DNA of 39,947 bases from Candidatus Epulonipiscium sp. (GCA_012841565.1 DUUM01000145.1:1-39947), one strand, 5' to 3'; positions 8,253-17,585 are shown, numbered from the stretch's first letter. A program made the numbers and translations. Notes: generated by a model from the sequence alone, not told the origin.

Positions 8253-9251
8253 ATGTTCAAAATAGGAGATTATGTTGTAAGAAAATCCTACGGAAAAGAT
8301 ATATTATTTCGTATTGAAAATATATTACCTAACAATATTGCAGTCCTACTTGGGGTTTCGTTTCGTATAGCAGCCGATGCACCTCTTGACGATTTAGAAA
8401 GAGCAGAAGGCATGAGGTATACAAAGCGAGAAGACTCAACAATGGTAACAGTAGAAAATAATGTTAAGGTAATACTTGCTAAAAGAAACGAATATGCCAA
8501 AACAAAAATGCGTATGTTTGAAAAACCAGGAACAGTCCTACATTTAGACGGGGATGCTTTTTATTTAGAGCTATGTATGAAGTATTATGAAAAACTAGGA
8601 ATAGAAGCAGTGGGAAAACACATAGTAGAGTCAGAACAGCCCAAACGTATTAAAGCTTTAATTGAAAAATATAATCCATCTATTTTAGTCATAACAGGTC
8701 ATGATTCTTTAAATAAAAACTATAAAGATATAAGTGATATCCGTGAATATAAGAACTCAAAATATTATATTGAAACGGTGATTCAGGCAAGAACCATTAG
8801 ACCCCATCCGGGGGCACTGGTTATATTTGCAGGTGCGTGTCAATCTGACTTTGAAGCATTACTTGAAGCGGGAGCAGATTTTGCAGCGTCACCAAGTAGA
8901 GTGCTCATTCATGCCCTTGACCCTGTATTTATTGTGGAGCGTATTGCATACCATCCATTTTATGAAGTTTTAGGGATTGAGGAGGTATTAAAGTTTACAA
9001 TAACAGGACTAAAGGGACTAGGTGGTTATGAAACACAGGGTAAATGTAGGCGTGGGGGGCCAATGGTTTTAAAAGAAGAAAAGGTAGTGAAAGCAGAAGA
9101 CACAGAAATAGAAGTGGGAGAAATAAAAGTAAAAGTGCAAGAAATAAAAGCGGAAGAAATAGAAGTAGAAAAAACAAAAGAACAGGGCATAATAACAGCA
9201 GATAATGCCAGAAAATCTACAAGACCTTATGTTTTACAATGGTATTTATAA
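8253..9251 (+). CDS. yabG: Sporulation-specific protease YabG
   Basis: YabG processes spore coat proteins (in Bacillus) and cortex and germination proteins such as preproSpaC-type targets in C. difficile. The start MFKIGDYVVRKSYGKDI and the segments VITGHDS and IFAGACQSDFEALL are typical. His150 and Cys196 are 46 residues apart, as in the His161/Cys207 pair proposed as the cysteine-protease dyad of C. difficile YabG. The conserved domain ends near residue 275. The last 55 residues are an unusual charged tail of repeated E-I-K/E-V-E units that Bacillus YabG (about 290 residues) lacks. The ribosome-binding site is AAGGTGGTG. Confidence 0.95.
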   Translation: MFKIGDYVVRKSYGKDILFRIENILPNNIAVLLGVSFRIAADAPLDDLERAEGMRYTKREDSTMVTVENNVKVILAKRNEYAKTKMRMFEKPGTVLHLDGDAFYLELCMKYYEKLGIEAVGKHIVESEQPKRIKALIEKYNPSILVITGHDSLNKNYKDISDIREYKNSKYYIETVIQARTIRPHPGALVIFAGACQSDFEALLEAGADFAASPSRVLIHALDPVFIVERIAYHPFYEVLGIEEVLKFTITGLKGLGGYETQGKCRRGGPMVLKEEKVVKAEDTEIEVGEIKVKVQEIKAEEIEVEKTKEQGIITADNARKSTRPYVLQWYL

Positions 9252-9291
9252 CACCCTCATAATTTATCCTCAGATGGAATATACATGTTCT

Positions 9292-9316
9292 ATATGTAAA
9301 TAGGTAGTCATACATT
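9292..9316 (+). promoter_or_regulatory. Candidate sigma-E promoter of sipL
   Basis: CATACATT (9309-9316) is an exact match to the sigma-E -10 consensus CATACANT. ATATG (9292-9296), 12 bases upstream, resembles the -35 ATATT, though the spacer is 1-2 bases short. sipL belongs to the sigma-E regulon in C. difficile, which supports the call. Confidence 0.5.
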
Positions 9317-9353
9317 TATATAGACGTGTAACGCCTAGAGGAGGGATATTCAT

Positions 9354-10925
9354 ATGTCAGTAGAATTAGTAAAAAAATCATTACTACTCAACAAAGGAAC
9401 AAAAAGAGAATGTGCTCAGGTGATTAAAGAACGAGATCTAATTGTGCCAGATGGTAAGCCAGATATGCAAAAGGTATTACAAATGGATGGCAAACTGGAC
9501 ATTGAACAAATCGAAGTACAACAAGACCGCATTATATATAAAGGAAAGGTTGACATTATAATCCTTTATGTACCAGAAAACAACCCTATGACAATATGCA
9601 CAATGAAAAGCACCATACCACTTGAAGATTTTATTATAGTGGAAGGTGTAGATAAGGACCATGGGGTAAAACTAAACTACAGTATTGGGCACCTACACTG
9701 GAACGTTTTAAATGAAAGAAAAATTAATGTAAAAGTAATTATCCAGCTAGAGGCTGATGCAACACAGACCCATATGGCGGAAGTTGTTGTAGGATGTAAT
9801 AGCCTAGAACCAATCCAAACCAGAACGCAAAACGTATATTTTTCTAAAAAAAGCAACCTAAAAGAAGAAAAGATGATTCTAAAAGATGATCTTGCAGTGC
9901 CATCAGGCAAACCAAGTATAGGTGAAATTCTAAGGACTGAAATTACAATTTCAGATAAAGAAATACGCCGTACAGATGAAGAAATATTTTACAGCGGGAA
10001 CCTTAATATTGCAACTCTTTATAAAGTACAAGATGACTCTGAAAATATAGAGATGATGCATCATCAAATTCCATTTAGCAGTGCTATAGAGTATATTAGA
10101 GAAGAAGATGAAGAGTTTTATGATTGTGATTTAGAGATTTCCCAACAGTACTTCCAGATTATACCTGATCTTGATGGCGAGGATCGTATCTTAGAAATTG
10201 AGGCGGTTATCAAGGCTGAAGCTAGCACCATTGACGCAGTAAAGGCAGAAATAATAAATGATATTTATTGCCCGGGAAAAAATATAGAAATTACAGATAG
10301 TACAAGTGACTTCATGAATCTCCTACATAAAGCAGATGCATGCATACCTAAAAAAGAAACCATACTTTTTGAGGAGACAGTCCCAGATAATGAGACGATA
10401 TATAGCATATGTATGAAACCAATAGTAGAAGATACAATGATAAAGGATAATAGCTTGGAAATAAACGGTGTGGTGGAAGTCAAGGTGATTTATACGACAC
10501 AAGAAGCCACACAAAAGTTAGCCTCCACGTCTGCAGTTATTTCTTTTACTCAAACAATAGAAGTAGCAGGAATAGATCAAAAATCAATACCTGTTGTTAC
10601 AAGTAAAGTCGAAGATATAAGAATCTTAACCCAAGGAAAAAGAGAAGTGGTTGTAGAGTTTAAGATTTGTAATAAAATAGAGGTATACGAGAAAAAGTCC
10701 ATATACTTACTAGAAAATGTGGAATTAGAAGATATTAATATAGAGGATTTGAAAAAGCTTCCAAGTATGACTATCTATACAGTTAAAAAAGGGGATAGCT
10801 ACTGGAGTATAGCTAAAAAGTATAATACGACTTTAGAAGAGATAAAAGAATTAAATGAAATTGATTTAGATGCTGCGTTATACCCAGGACAAAAGATTAT
10901 GATTCTAAAAAAAGTGAATTATTAA
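9354..10925 (+). CDS. sipL: SipL, SpoIVA-interacting coat/cortex morphogenesis protein (SPOCS + LysM)
   Basis: A 523-residue protein with repeated SPOCS (DUF3794) domains, recognisable by VPDGKPDMQKVLQMDGK (about 30-46) and the second copy VPSGKPSIGEILRTE. It ends in a LysM domain (about 473-520: YTVKKGDSYWSIAKKYNTT ... YPGQKIMIL). C. difficile SipL is of nearly the same length and binds SpoIVA ATPase through its LysM domain to localise coat around the forespore. The ribosome-binding site GAGGAGGG is close to ATG 9354. A sigma-E-like promoter lies upstream and a terminator starts at the stop codon, so the gene looks monocistronic. Confidence 0.93.
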   Translation: MSVELVKKSLLLNKGTKRECAQVIKERDLIVPDGKPDMQKVLQMDGKLDIEQIEVQQDRIIYKGKVDIIILYVPENNPMTICTMKSTIPLEDFIIVEGVDKDHGVKLNYSIGHLHWNVLNERKINVKVIIQLEADATQTHMAEVVVGCNSLEPIQTRTQNVYFSKKSNLKEEKMILKDDLAVPSGKPSIGEILRTEITISDKEIRRTDEEIFYSGNLNIATLYKVQDDSENIEMMHHQIPFSSAIEYIREEDEEFYDCDLEISQQYFQIIPDLDGEDRILEIEAVIKAEASTIDAVKAEIINDIYCPGKNIEITDSTSDFMNLLHKADACIPKKETILFEETVPDNETIYSICMKPIVEDTMIKDNSLEINGVVEVKVIYTTQEATQKLASTSAVISFTQTIEVAGIDQKSIPVVTSKVEDIRILTQGKREVVVEFKICNKIEVYEKKSIYLLENVELEDINIEDLKKLPSMTIYTVKKGDSYWSIAKKYNTTLEEIKELNEIDLDAALYPGQKIMILKKVNY

Positions 10926-10947
10926 AACCACCTTTTAGGTGGTTTTT
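10925..10947 (+). terminator. Intrinsic terminator after sipL
   Basis: AAACCACC (10925-10932) pairs with GGTGGTTT (10938-10945) across a TTTTA loop and is followed by more T residues. The stem begins on the last base of the stop codon. Confidence 0.85.
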
Positions 10948-10978
10948 GTTTTGGTTGTATACACTAAGTACATAAAGA

Positions 10979-11008
10979 TTGACATTATTTAGCCAAAAAG
11001 GATATAAT
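10979..11008 (+). promoter_or_regulatory. Sigma-A promoter of ispE-gntR
   Basis: TTGACA (10979-10984), an 18-base spacer, then TATAAT (11003-11008). Both boxes are perfect consensus matches. Predicted start is near 11015, giving a leader of about 25 bases. Confidence 0.8.
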
Positions 11009-11040
11009 ATAAAAAAGAACAATAACGGAAGGTGAACCAT

Positions 11041-11958
11041 ATGCATCAAATATCTTTGAAATCCCGGGCTAAAATAAATATTACCCTTGATGTGATTGGG
11101 AAAAAACCTAATGGGTACCATGATCTTAGTATGATTATGCAAACTGTAAATCTATATGATATAATTTATATACGTAAGATGCACGCTAAAGGGATTAAAT
11201 TAACAACCAATTTAAGTTGGTTACCCAATGATGAGGGAAATATTGTTTATCAAGCAGCTAAGCTTTTTAAAGAAACCTGCGAGATTAACACGGGGATATT
11301 TATAGAACTTAATAAGCGAATACCTGTTGCTGCAGGACTCGCTGGAGGAAGTTCTAATGCTGCTGCAACATTAATAGGACTTAATACTTTATTTGAAACA
11401 GGATTAGATCAGCAGCAGTTACTGGAAATGGGTGTTAAGCTAGGAGCAGATGTGCCCTACTGTATTTTAGGAGGCACAGCACTAGCAGAAGGAATAGGGG
11501 ATATCCTTACACCTCTTCCGCCTATGCCTAATTGTTATGTATTAATAGCAAAGCCTAAGATTAACGTATCAACAGCAAGCGTATTTAAAAGCCTAGAAAT
11601 ATCTAAAATAGATAAACACCCAGATAATAAAAAAGTAATAGAGGCTATTAAAAAAGGTGACATCGATACGATTGCCAGTAATATGTGTAATGTTTTAGAA
11701 ACTGTAACAGAAAAAAAATATCCCGTTATTAAAACCATTAAAGAAAGAATGCTAAAACATGGTGCTCAGGGCACTATTATGAGTGGGAGTGGGCCAACAG
11801 TTTTTGGCATTTATCACTCCAGGGATCAGGCAAAAAGGACTGCTTACAAACTAAAACTAGAATACCTTGTAGGAGATGTTTTTGTAACGACCATGTATAA
11901 TAGACAAGAAGGAGAGAAGGCGTATGAAGGATCAATCCTTAAACATGAAAATAGATGA
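11041..11958 (+). CDS. ispE: 4-diphosphocytidyl-2-C-methyl-D-erythritol kinase
   Basis: IspE phosphorylates CDP-ME at the 2-hydroxyl in the MEP pathway of isoprenoid precursor synthesis. The 305-residue GHMP kinase shows the N-terminal SRAKINITLDVIGKKPNGYH, the ATP loop PVAAGLAGGSSNAA (about 95-108), and the C-terminal MSGSGPTVFG. ATG 11041 is chosen because GGAAGGTGA lies 5-6 bases before it; GTG 11032 overlaps that ribosome-binding site. The gene follows the spore genes much as ispE follows the yabG region in Bacillus, and its 3' end overlaps gntR by 35 bases. Confidence 0.96.
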   Translation: MHQISLKSRAKINITLDVIGKKPNGYHDLSMIMQTVNLYDIIYIRKMHAKGIKLTTNLSWLPNDEGNIVYQAAKLFKETCEINTGIFIELNKRIPVAAGLAGGSSNAAATLIGLNTLFETGLDQQQLLEMGVKLGADVPYCILGGTALAEGIGDILTPLPPMPNCYVLIAKPKINVSTASVFKSLEISKIDKHPDNKKVIEAIKKGDIDTIASNMCNVLETVTEKKYPVIKTIKERMLKHGAQGTIMSGSGPTVFGIYHSRDQAKRTAYKLKLEYLVGDVFVTTMYNRQEGEKAYEGSILKHENR

Positions 11959-12613
11959 ATACCAACCTTTGCGAGATATCGTATTTCATACCCTACGCAA
12001 AGCAATTATAACAGGAGAACTTTCAGCAGGAGAACGCCTAATGGAAACCCAACTAGGAGAAAAACTAGGTGTTAGTAGAACCCCAATTAGGGAAGCTATC
12101 CGTAAATTAGAACTTGAAGGTTTAGTGGTCATGGTGCCCCGTAAAGGTGCCCAGGTGGCTCCCTTTACACAAAAGGATATTAAGGATGTACTTGAGGTAA
12201 GAGCGGCACTAGAGGCCTTAGCAGTACGCCTAGCATGCAAACGCATGGATGAGAGGTCTTTTTTACGGCTGCAACTGGTTAACACTGAATATGAGTATGC
12301 AGCTAAAGAAAATGACATAGAAACAATGATCGAAAAAGATGTTGAATTCCATGAAGTTATTTTTGGAGCAACCGAAAATGATAAGCTTGTACAAATGTTT
12401 GGCAATCTAGGAGAACAGGTACACCGCTTTCGTATAGCCTACCTTAAGAATTCAGGTGCATCAAGAGTGGTACAAGAAGAACATATGGAAATATTACAAG
12501 CACTACGTAGCAGAGATGCAGATTTAGCTGCTCATCTAGCGACAACACATATAGAAAGACAAAGTGATACCATCATAGAATTTATACAAACACAAGAAAA
12601 GTCTACAGAGTAA
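11924..12613 (+). CDS. GntR-family transcriptional regulator (FadR/FCD subfamily)
   Basis: A 229-residue protein. The N-terminal winged helix (about 15-80) has the GntR pattern RKAIITGELSAGERLMETQL ... GVSRTPIREAIRKLELEGLV. The C-terminal all-helical FCD domain (about 90-220) carries the acidic and histidine positions expected of FCD proteins (EVRAALE, EFHEVIF, EHMEIL, THIERQ), which usually bind carboxylate ligands through a metal. The start overlaps ispE and has AGGAGAGAAGG in front. GntR genes beside ispE are common in Clostridia. The target and effector are unknown. Confidence 0.9.
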   Translation: MKDQSLNMKIDEYQPLRDIVFHTLRKAIITGELSAGERLMETQLGEKLGVSRTPIREAIRKLELEGLVVMVPRKGAQVAPFTQKDIKDVLEVRAALEALAVRLACKRMDERSFLRLQLVNTEYEYAAKENDIETMIEKDVEFHEVIFGATENDKLVQMFGNLGEQVHRFRIAYLKNSGASRVVQEEHMEILQALRSRDADLAAHLATTHIERQSDTIIEFIQTQEKSTE

Positions 12614-12630
12614 AATTTGTAGGCTTTTTT
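12597..12630 (+). terminator. Terminator overlapping the 3' end of gntR
   Basis: AAAAGTCTACA pairs with TGTAGGCTTTT (one G-T wobble), followed by T residues up to 12630. The 5' arm is inside the coding sequence, so gntR's last codons double as terminator stem. Confidence 0.75.
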
Positions 12631-12727
12631 ATTTTGCCAAAATACGAATAAAAACGAGCCAGTATGCAAACAATGGGATTAGAGAAAGATTAGATAAGAT
12701 AGCATAGCATATGAGGAGGCTAGACCA

Positions 12728-12919
12728 TTGAATGAACTGACATATATATTTTCGTGGCTATTAATCATAGTGGGGTTTGGAATAGGGTGGTATATGAGCT
12801 TTCCAAGAAGCAAAGATTTAGATAAGCAAAGATTAAAACGAGAAGCTAAATACTCAAAGTTTATTGGGTACAGCTATATGATAGCTAGTATTGTTGCCAT
12901 TATAGCATATAGAATATAG
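12728..12919 (+). CDS. Small two-TM protein ahead of the ger operon (possible receptor D subunit)
   Basis: A 63-residue protein with two hydrophobic segments (about 5-23 and 45-62) around a basic loop rich in Lys and Arg. The start TTG is chosen because GAGGAGG (12713-12719) is correctly spaced and no ATG lies in this frame nearby. It ends 11 bases before gerAA and is surely in the same operon. Some Bacillus germinant-receptor operons encode a small two-TM D subunit that tunes germination. Size, topology and position fit, but I see no sequence signature, so this is inference. Confidence 0.65.
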   Translation: MNELTYIFSWLLIIVGFGIGWYMSFPRSKDLDKQRLKREAKYSKFIGYSYMIASIVAIIAYRI

Positions 12920-12930
12920 GTGTGATAAAG

Positions 12931-14508
12931 ATGGATACAAATAAGAAAGAACCTGAAGATAAATTTCATGATAAGCAAAATAAGATATCTCTTAAATTAT
13001 CAAAGTCCCTAAAGGAAAATATAAAAAATGTTGATATCCTATTTGAAAACTGTAGTGATATAGTAGCTAGAAAAATACCTATTGGCAAGGAACATCCATT
13101 AGATATTTATATTTTATACATCGATGGTATGGCAAAAAGAGAAACGATAGAGTTTAGTATTATAGAAAAAATATTATTTAAAGAAAATGAAGCCCTAGAA
13201 GCTGTTGGAAATCGCAAGATATCATTGACTCAGCTCCTATTAGATAATGTAGGTGGAACTGTTGATATTGCCGAGGCAGACAGTTTTGATGACCTTATTT
13301 TTGCTGTTTTAGGTGGCGATACAGCCATATTTATAGATGGCAGCCTTAAAGGGCTGATTGTCGCTACCAAAGGCTTTGATGGAAGGGGCGTACAAACACC
13401 AGATAATGAAGCTGTTATTAGGGGATCTAAAGATGCCCTAACAGAAAGTCTTAGAACCAATACAGCTTTAATAAGAAGAAGAATTAGGGATACCAAGTTA
13501 AAAATAGAACCTGTGTGCTATGGCCTGCGTAGCCGGACGGATATGGTCTTAGTTTATATGGATGATATCGTTCAAGATGGCTTAATCGACCAAATTAAAA
13601 CAAGACTTAGTCAGTATGAGATAGATGCAATCTTAGATAGTGGTTATATTGAGCAGTTAATTGAAGATGATTGGCTTTCTCCTTTTCCCCAAATACAATC
13701 TACCCAAAGGCCAGATAAAGTGGCATCAGCTGTTTTAGAAGGTCGGGCAGCCATTATTGTTGATAATTCCCCATTTGCTTTAATTGTACCCGGAACATTC
13801 AATAGTTTTTTCCAAGCATCTGAAGATTATTATCAAAGATGGGCAATTATGAGCTTTACAAGATTACTTAGGTATATGGTTTCATTTTTTGCATTAGCTT
13901 TGCCGGGCTTATACATTGCCCTGCTTAATTTTCACCCGACTATGATTCCAACAACCTTAGCTGTTTCTTTAGCGGCGGCGAGAGAAGGAATAGCCTTTCC
14001 AACCGTAGTAGAAATAATAATAATTGAGCTAGAATTTGAGCTCTTAAGGGAAGCTGGCGTCAGGCTCCCGACGGCTATCGGTCATACAATTGGTATTGTA
14101 GGTGGGCTTATTGTAGGGCAAGCGGCAGTCTCGGCAAAGCTTATTAGCCCCATGGTTGTCATCATTGTAGCCATTACAGCAATAGCGTCTTTTGCTGTGC
14201 CAGATTATGGCCTAACCACAGCATTTAGATTGTTAAAATACTTTGTTATAATTCTATCAGCGACATTAGGATTATATGGATTTTTAATATCATTACTTTT
14301 AATTATGACTCATTTAGTAACACTCAAGAGCTTTAATATCCCATACTTATCACCTTATGTAGCGGGAGAATTGAATGATTATAATGATTGGAAGGATGCC
14401 TTAATACGAATGCCTTTATTTATGCAAAAAGAAAGACCTGTATTTGCAAAAACAAAACAAAAGGTGCGCCTACGGACTTATAACCATAAAAGAAAAAACC
14501 AGGATTAG
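12931..14508 (+). CDS. gerAA: Spore germinant receptor subunit A (GerAA family)
   Basis: A 525-residue protein of the GerA family. A large hydrophilic N-terminal domain (about 1-290, with VAGRKIPIG-like and SLRTNTALIRRR segments) is followed by about five membrane segments, including a conserved central part (AAREGIAFPTVVEIIIIELEFELLREAGVRLP). GerA proteins form the oligomeric germinant-gated channel of the inner spore membrane together with B and C subunits. ATG 12931 has AGGTG about 8 bases upstream; GTG 12922 would add three residues. gerAB follows after 11 bases. Confidence 0.95.
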   Translation: MDTNKKEPEDKFHDKQNKISLKLSKSLKENIKNVDILFENCSDIVARKIPIGKEHPLDIYILYIDGMAKRETIEFSIIEKILFKENEALEAVGNRKISLTQLLLDNVGGTVDIAEADSFDDLIFAVLGGDTAIFIDGSLKGLIVATKGFDGRGVQTPDNEAVIRGSKDALTESLRTNTALIRRRIRDTKLKIEPVCYGLRSRTDMVLVYMDDIVQDGLIDQIKTRLSQYEIDAILDSGYIEQLIEDDWLSPFPQIQSTQRPDKVASAVLEGRAAIIVDNSPFALIVPGTFNSFFQASEDYYQRWAIMSFTRLLRYMVSFFALALPGLYIALLNFHPTMIPTTLAVSLAAAREGIAFPTVVEIIIIELEFELLREAGVRLPTAIGHTIGIVGGLIVGQAAVSAKLISPMVVIIVAITAIASFAVPDYGLTTAFRLLKYFVIILSATLGLYGFLISLLLIMTHLVTLKSFNIPYLSPYVAGELNDYNDWKDALIRMPLFMQKERPVFAKTKQKVRLRTYNHKRKNQD

Positions 14509-14519
14509 GGGTGGGGTAA

Positions 14520-15626
14520 TTGTTAATTAGAAATAATCAAATATCACAAAGACAAGTGCGCCTGCTTCTTATCCTGCAAATGTTTAGTACGCCTATATTA
14601 ATCCTACCTAGAATAATGGCAGAGACAGTTGCCCAGGATGGGTGGCTTATTCCTATCATAGGGGTCGTGGTGGGATATATATATGTATTCATTATTACAG
14701 GTTTAACCACGAGATTTCCGGGAAAGACGATTTCAGAGTTTGCCCCCATGATCCTAGGCAAGCTAGCAGGAAATTTTATGGTTATCTTATTTGGAATTAA
14801 AATCTTAATAACCACTGTTTTTGAGCTTAGGTTATTATGTGAAATCATAAAGCAGGTGCTACTGCCCAATACACCCACAGGCGTCATTATGATGGTTATG
14901 TTATTTACCGTAGGCTATTTAGTAGGGGCAGGCATTGAAGCTTACGGAAGAATGGCAGAATTATTAGTGGTTATAGTATTTGTTCCTCTAGCTATTGTAT
15001 TTGCTTTTATAGTAGCTAAAGCAGATTATAGGCAAATTTTACCAATCTTTCAATCAAAGCCCTCGGATATAATAAGAGCAACCTATTATGTTAGCCTTAC
15101 CTTTATGCCCCTTGAATTTATGCTGCTATTTACAGCCTTTATGGGAAAACCAGACAAAGCTAAAAGTGCCTGTAAATGGGCTATATCAGTTATTTTTATT
15201 ATTGAAACAATTATAATTGTACTGACATATGTAAGTATAGGCGTAATGGAAGCAAAAAGGAATTTTTGGCCCGTGTTAACTTTAGTACAAAACATACAGT
15301 TTCCAGGAGCCTTTATAGAGAATCAAGAAATAGCCATGATTTCTTGTTGGATTCTCAGTATATTTGTATATATTAGCGCAGGGGTTTATAGTGTGTCCCT
15401 CATTAGTGGACGTATTTTAAAGTTTAAGAAAGACAGTTTTTTCATCTTACCCTTTATTCCTATTATATATATACTGGCTATGCTGCCCAGTAGCTTTGGA
15501 CAAGTATATCAGTGGAATAATCTTTTTAGAATATACTTTGGATCTATATTTTTACTACCCATACCACTCATACTACTGATAGTGACCAAAATTAGGAAGG
15601 TTGGTGCTGGATATGACAAAAAATAA
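14520..15626 (+). CDS. gerAB: Spore germinant receptor subunit B (GerAB family, APC-type permease fold)
   Basis: A 368-residue integral membrane protein with about ten hydrophobic segments. It starts like other GerAB proteins (NNQISQRQVRLLLILQM ... ILPRIMAETVAQDGWLIP). The family adopts an amino-acid-permease fold and binds the germinant. TTG 14520 is the only sensible start, preceded by AGGGGTGGGG. The 3' end overlaps gerAC by 14 bases. The ligand cannot be read from the sequence. Confidence 0.94.
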   Translation: MLIRNNQISQRQVRLLLILQMFSTPILILPRIMAETVAQDGWLIPIIGVVVGYIYVFIITGLTTRFPGKTISEFAPMILGKLAGNFMVILFGIKILITTVFELRLLCEIIKQVLLPNTPTGVIMMVMLFTVGYLVGAGIEAYGRMAELLVVIVFVPLAIVFAFIVAKADYRQILPIFQSKPSDIIRATYYVSLTFMPLEFMLLFTAFMGKPDKAKSACKWAISVIFIIETIIIVLTYVSIGVMEAKRNFWPVLTLVQNIQFPGAFIENQEIAMISCWILSIFVYISAGVYSVSLISGRILKFKKDSFFILPFIPIIYILAMLPSSFGQVYQWNNLFRIYFGSIFLLPIPLILLIVTKIRKVGAGYDKK

Positions 15627-16779
15627 AATTGTGGTCATACTCGCATTAGCAACAAGCATACTTATTTGTACCAGCTGTTGGGATGGTGTTGAGATTAATA
15701 GAAGGGCCGTTATATTTTCCTTAGGAATTGATAAAAATATGGATCCTATGGATTCGCAGGATACGACTAGCCTTGATAATCCACCAAGATATATTGTGAG
15801 TTATGCCATACCAGATATGGGTAAGGTATCTGGCAATGAAAGTATATCAAAGGATGTTGTAAGTATTGAAGCGGCTAAAAGCACGACATTTTCAACAACC
15901 ATAGAAGAAGTGCAGACGAGAACCCAAGATACCATTAACTTTGGCCATGCAAAAGCTGTATTATTAGGGGCAGACCTCCTTAGAGACCCTGATATGATGA
16001 AAGAAATTATAGATTCCTTAGAGAGAAATATGATATTTGCAAGAAGTATCCCCTTATTTGCAGTTAGAGATACAGCCCAAAAGGTTATGGACGTTAAAAA
16101 TGATCAACATCCTATTATTGGGCTATATATTATGAATTACATCAATAACAAAGAACGTGCAGTGAGTCGGTATAAAGAAGCACTACTTGGAAACACCATA
16201 AGAGACCTTAGAGAAAATAACGCTGCAGTTATTCCGATTATTGAAATGATAGATGATTCTAAAATAGAGATAAAAGGCGGCGCATTACTGAAAGACTTTA
16301 AACTAAAAGCGTGGTTTACACCAGAAGAAATAAGAGGCATACTCTGGGCAGAAGGTAAAGTGAGAGGCGCTAAAATCTCAATCCCAATAGAACAGTCCTA
16401 TGTTTCATATACAGTTAGAGAACAAGATAGTAAAATAAGCTTTTTTACAAAAGATAATAAGGTTTGCTGTAAGATAGATATTACTAATGAAGGGGATATA
16501 GGGGAGTATTATATTAATGCGGCACATTCATTGACAGATTTAGAGAGTATAAGACAAATTGAAAGTCAAATCAATAATAAAATAAAAAAGGAAATGACCC
16601 ATCTAATAGACCAAACCAAACAATATGATACAGATGTGATAGGACTGGGAACAGAGCTCTATAGGCAGCACCCTAAGTGGTGGGATCATGTAGCAGATAA
16701 CTGGGATGATTCATATAGAAATATGGCAATAGAAATAAATGTTGATACAAAGATTCGTAGGACAGGTATAATAGAATAA
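15613..16779 (+). CDS. gerAC: Spore germinant receptor subunit C, lipoprotein (GerAC family)
   Basis: A 388-residue lipoprotein. A hydrophobic signal (about 5-20) ends at the Cys of SCWDGVEINRRA, the hallmark start of mature GerAC proteins. The lipobox CTSC is slightly atypical. The rest contains GerAC features such as QTRTQDTINFGHAKAVLLG and FKLKAWFTPEEIRGILWAEG. The protein sits on the outer face of the inner spore membrane. ATG 15613 is preferred over TTG 15601, which directly abuts the AGGAAGG ribosome-binding site. Confidence 0.94.
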   Translation: MTKNKIVVILALATSILICTSCWDGVEINRRAVIFSLGIDKNMDPMDSQDTTSLDNPPRYIVSYAIPDMGKVSGNESISKDVVSIEAAKSTTFSTTIEEVQTRTQDTINFGHAKAVLLGADLLRDPDMMKEIIDSLERNMIFARSIPLFAVRDTAQKVMDVKNDQHPIIGLYIMNYINNKERAVSRYKEALLGNTIRDLRENNAAVIPIIEMIDDSKIEIKGGALLKDFKLKAWFTPEEIRGILWAEGKVRGAKISIPIEQSYVSYTVREQDSKISFFTKDNKVCCKIDITNEGDIGEYYINAAHSLTDLESIRQIESQINNKIKKEMTHLIDQTKQYDTDVIGLGTELYRQHPKWWDHVADNWDDSYRNMAIEINVDTKIRRTGIIE

Positions 16780-16835
16780 ATTCTGGCAATACTCTAGTCA
16801 GGCATCACACAAATTGATTAGAGGGGGCTTTTAAG

Positions 16836-17504
16836 ATGAGCAAGACATTTACGAATATAGCAAGTATAGTAGCAGCAATTATATGTGGTGTAATCATAAC
16901 AACAGGGATTACATTTGCAGGAGAAAGATATAGTAAAGGTGTAACGGATAAGCTATCAGAGCATCTTATTAGATTTCACCTAATCGCCAATAGTGATACA
17001 GTAGAAGACCAGCAGATGAAAGAACACATTAGGGATGTTGTACTAGCATATATGAGTCCTTTACTGAAAGACTCTCAAAGTATAGAGCAAACACGAACAA
17101 TTATTATAGATGAAACACCCAATATAGAACAAATAGCCCTAGATGTAATAAATAAGTGGGGCAAAGAATATACTGTTAAAGTACTACTGGAAAAAGTAGA
17201 TTTCCCTACCAAAAGATACGGCGATATTACCCTCCCAGCAGGAGAATACGAAGCATGCCGTATTATTATAGGTGAGGGTAAGGGCAAGAACTGGTGGTGT
17301 GTAATGTTTCCGCCATTATGCTACGTGGATGTGACTAGCGGAGTAGTCCCTAGTGAACAAAAAGAGAAACTAAGGGCTTCTATTTCAGAAGAAGAATATG
17401 AGCTGATTACTAGGTCTACAAGTACATTGAATAAAGATATGCCCATTAAGTTTAAGTTTAAAATAGTAGAAGTGTTTAACAAGAAGAAATCAAAACACAG
17501 ATGA
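16836..17504 (+). CDS. spoIIR: Stage II sporulation protein R (SpoIIR)
   Basis: A 222-residue secreted signalling protein with an N-terminal hydrophobic signal (about 8-28). Conserved blocks are LIRFHLIANSDT, DQQMKEHIRDVV and GKGKNWWCVMFPPLCYVD. SpoIIR is made in the forespore under sigma-F and triggers SpoIIGA to process pro-sigma-E in the mother cell. AGAGGGGG is the ribosome-binding site. I looked for a sigma-F promoter in the 56-base gap and did not find a convincing one; read-through from the ger operon is possible. A terminator follows. Confidence 0.96.
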   Translation: MSKTFTNIASIVAAIICGVIITTGITFAGERYSKGVTDKLSEHLIRFHLIANSDTVEDQQMKEHIRDVVLAYMSPLLKDSQSIEQTRTIIIDETPNIEQIALDVINKWGKEYTVKVLLEKVDFPTKRYGDITLPAGEYEACRIIIGEGKGKNWWCVMFPPLCYVDVTSGVVPSEQKEKLRASISEEEYELITRSTSTLNKDMPIKFKFKIVEVFNKKKSKHR

Positions 17505-17555
17505 AATAATTAGATAAAGTAATCAAATAGATCATATCGGTTTTATCCTCCTTTT

Positions 17556-17585
17556 AAGAGGTATCTGAAAAGATACCTCTTTTTC
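17556..17585 (+). terminator. Intrinsic terminator after spoIIR
   Basis: AAGAGGTATCT (17556-17566) and AGATACCTCTT form an 11-bp stem with a GAAA tetraloop, followed by a T-run. Confidence 0.9.

Noticed and set aside
11986..12405. 139-residue - strand ORF
   Set aside because: Antisense shadow of the clear GntR regulator; serine-rich low-complexity translation and no family.
16780..16835. Sigma-F promoter before spoIIR
   Set aside because: GCATC and GG elements are present but not at consensus spacing.
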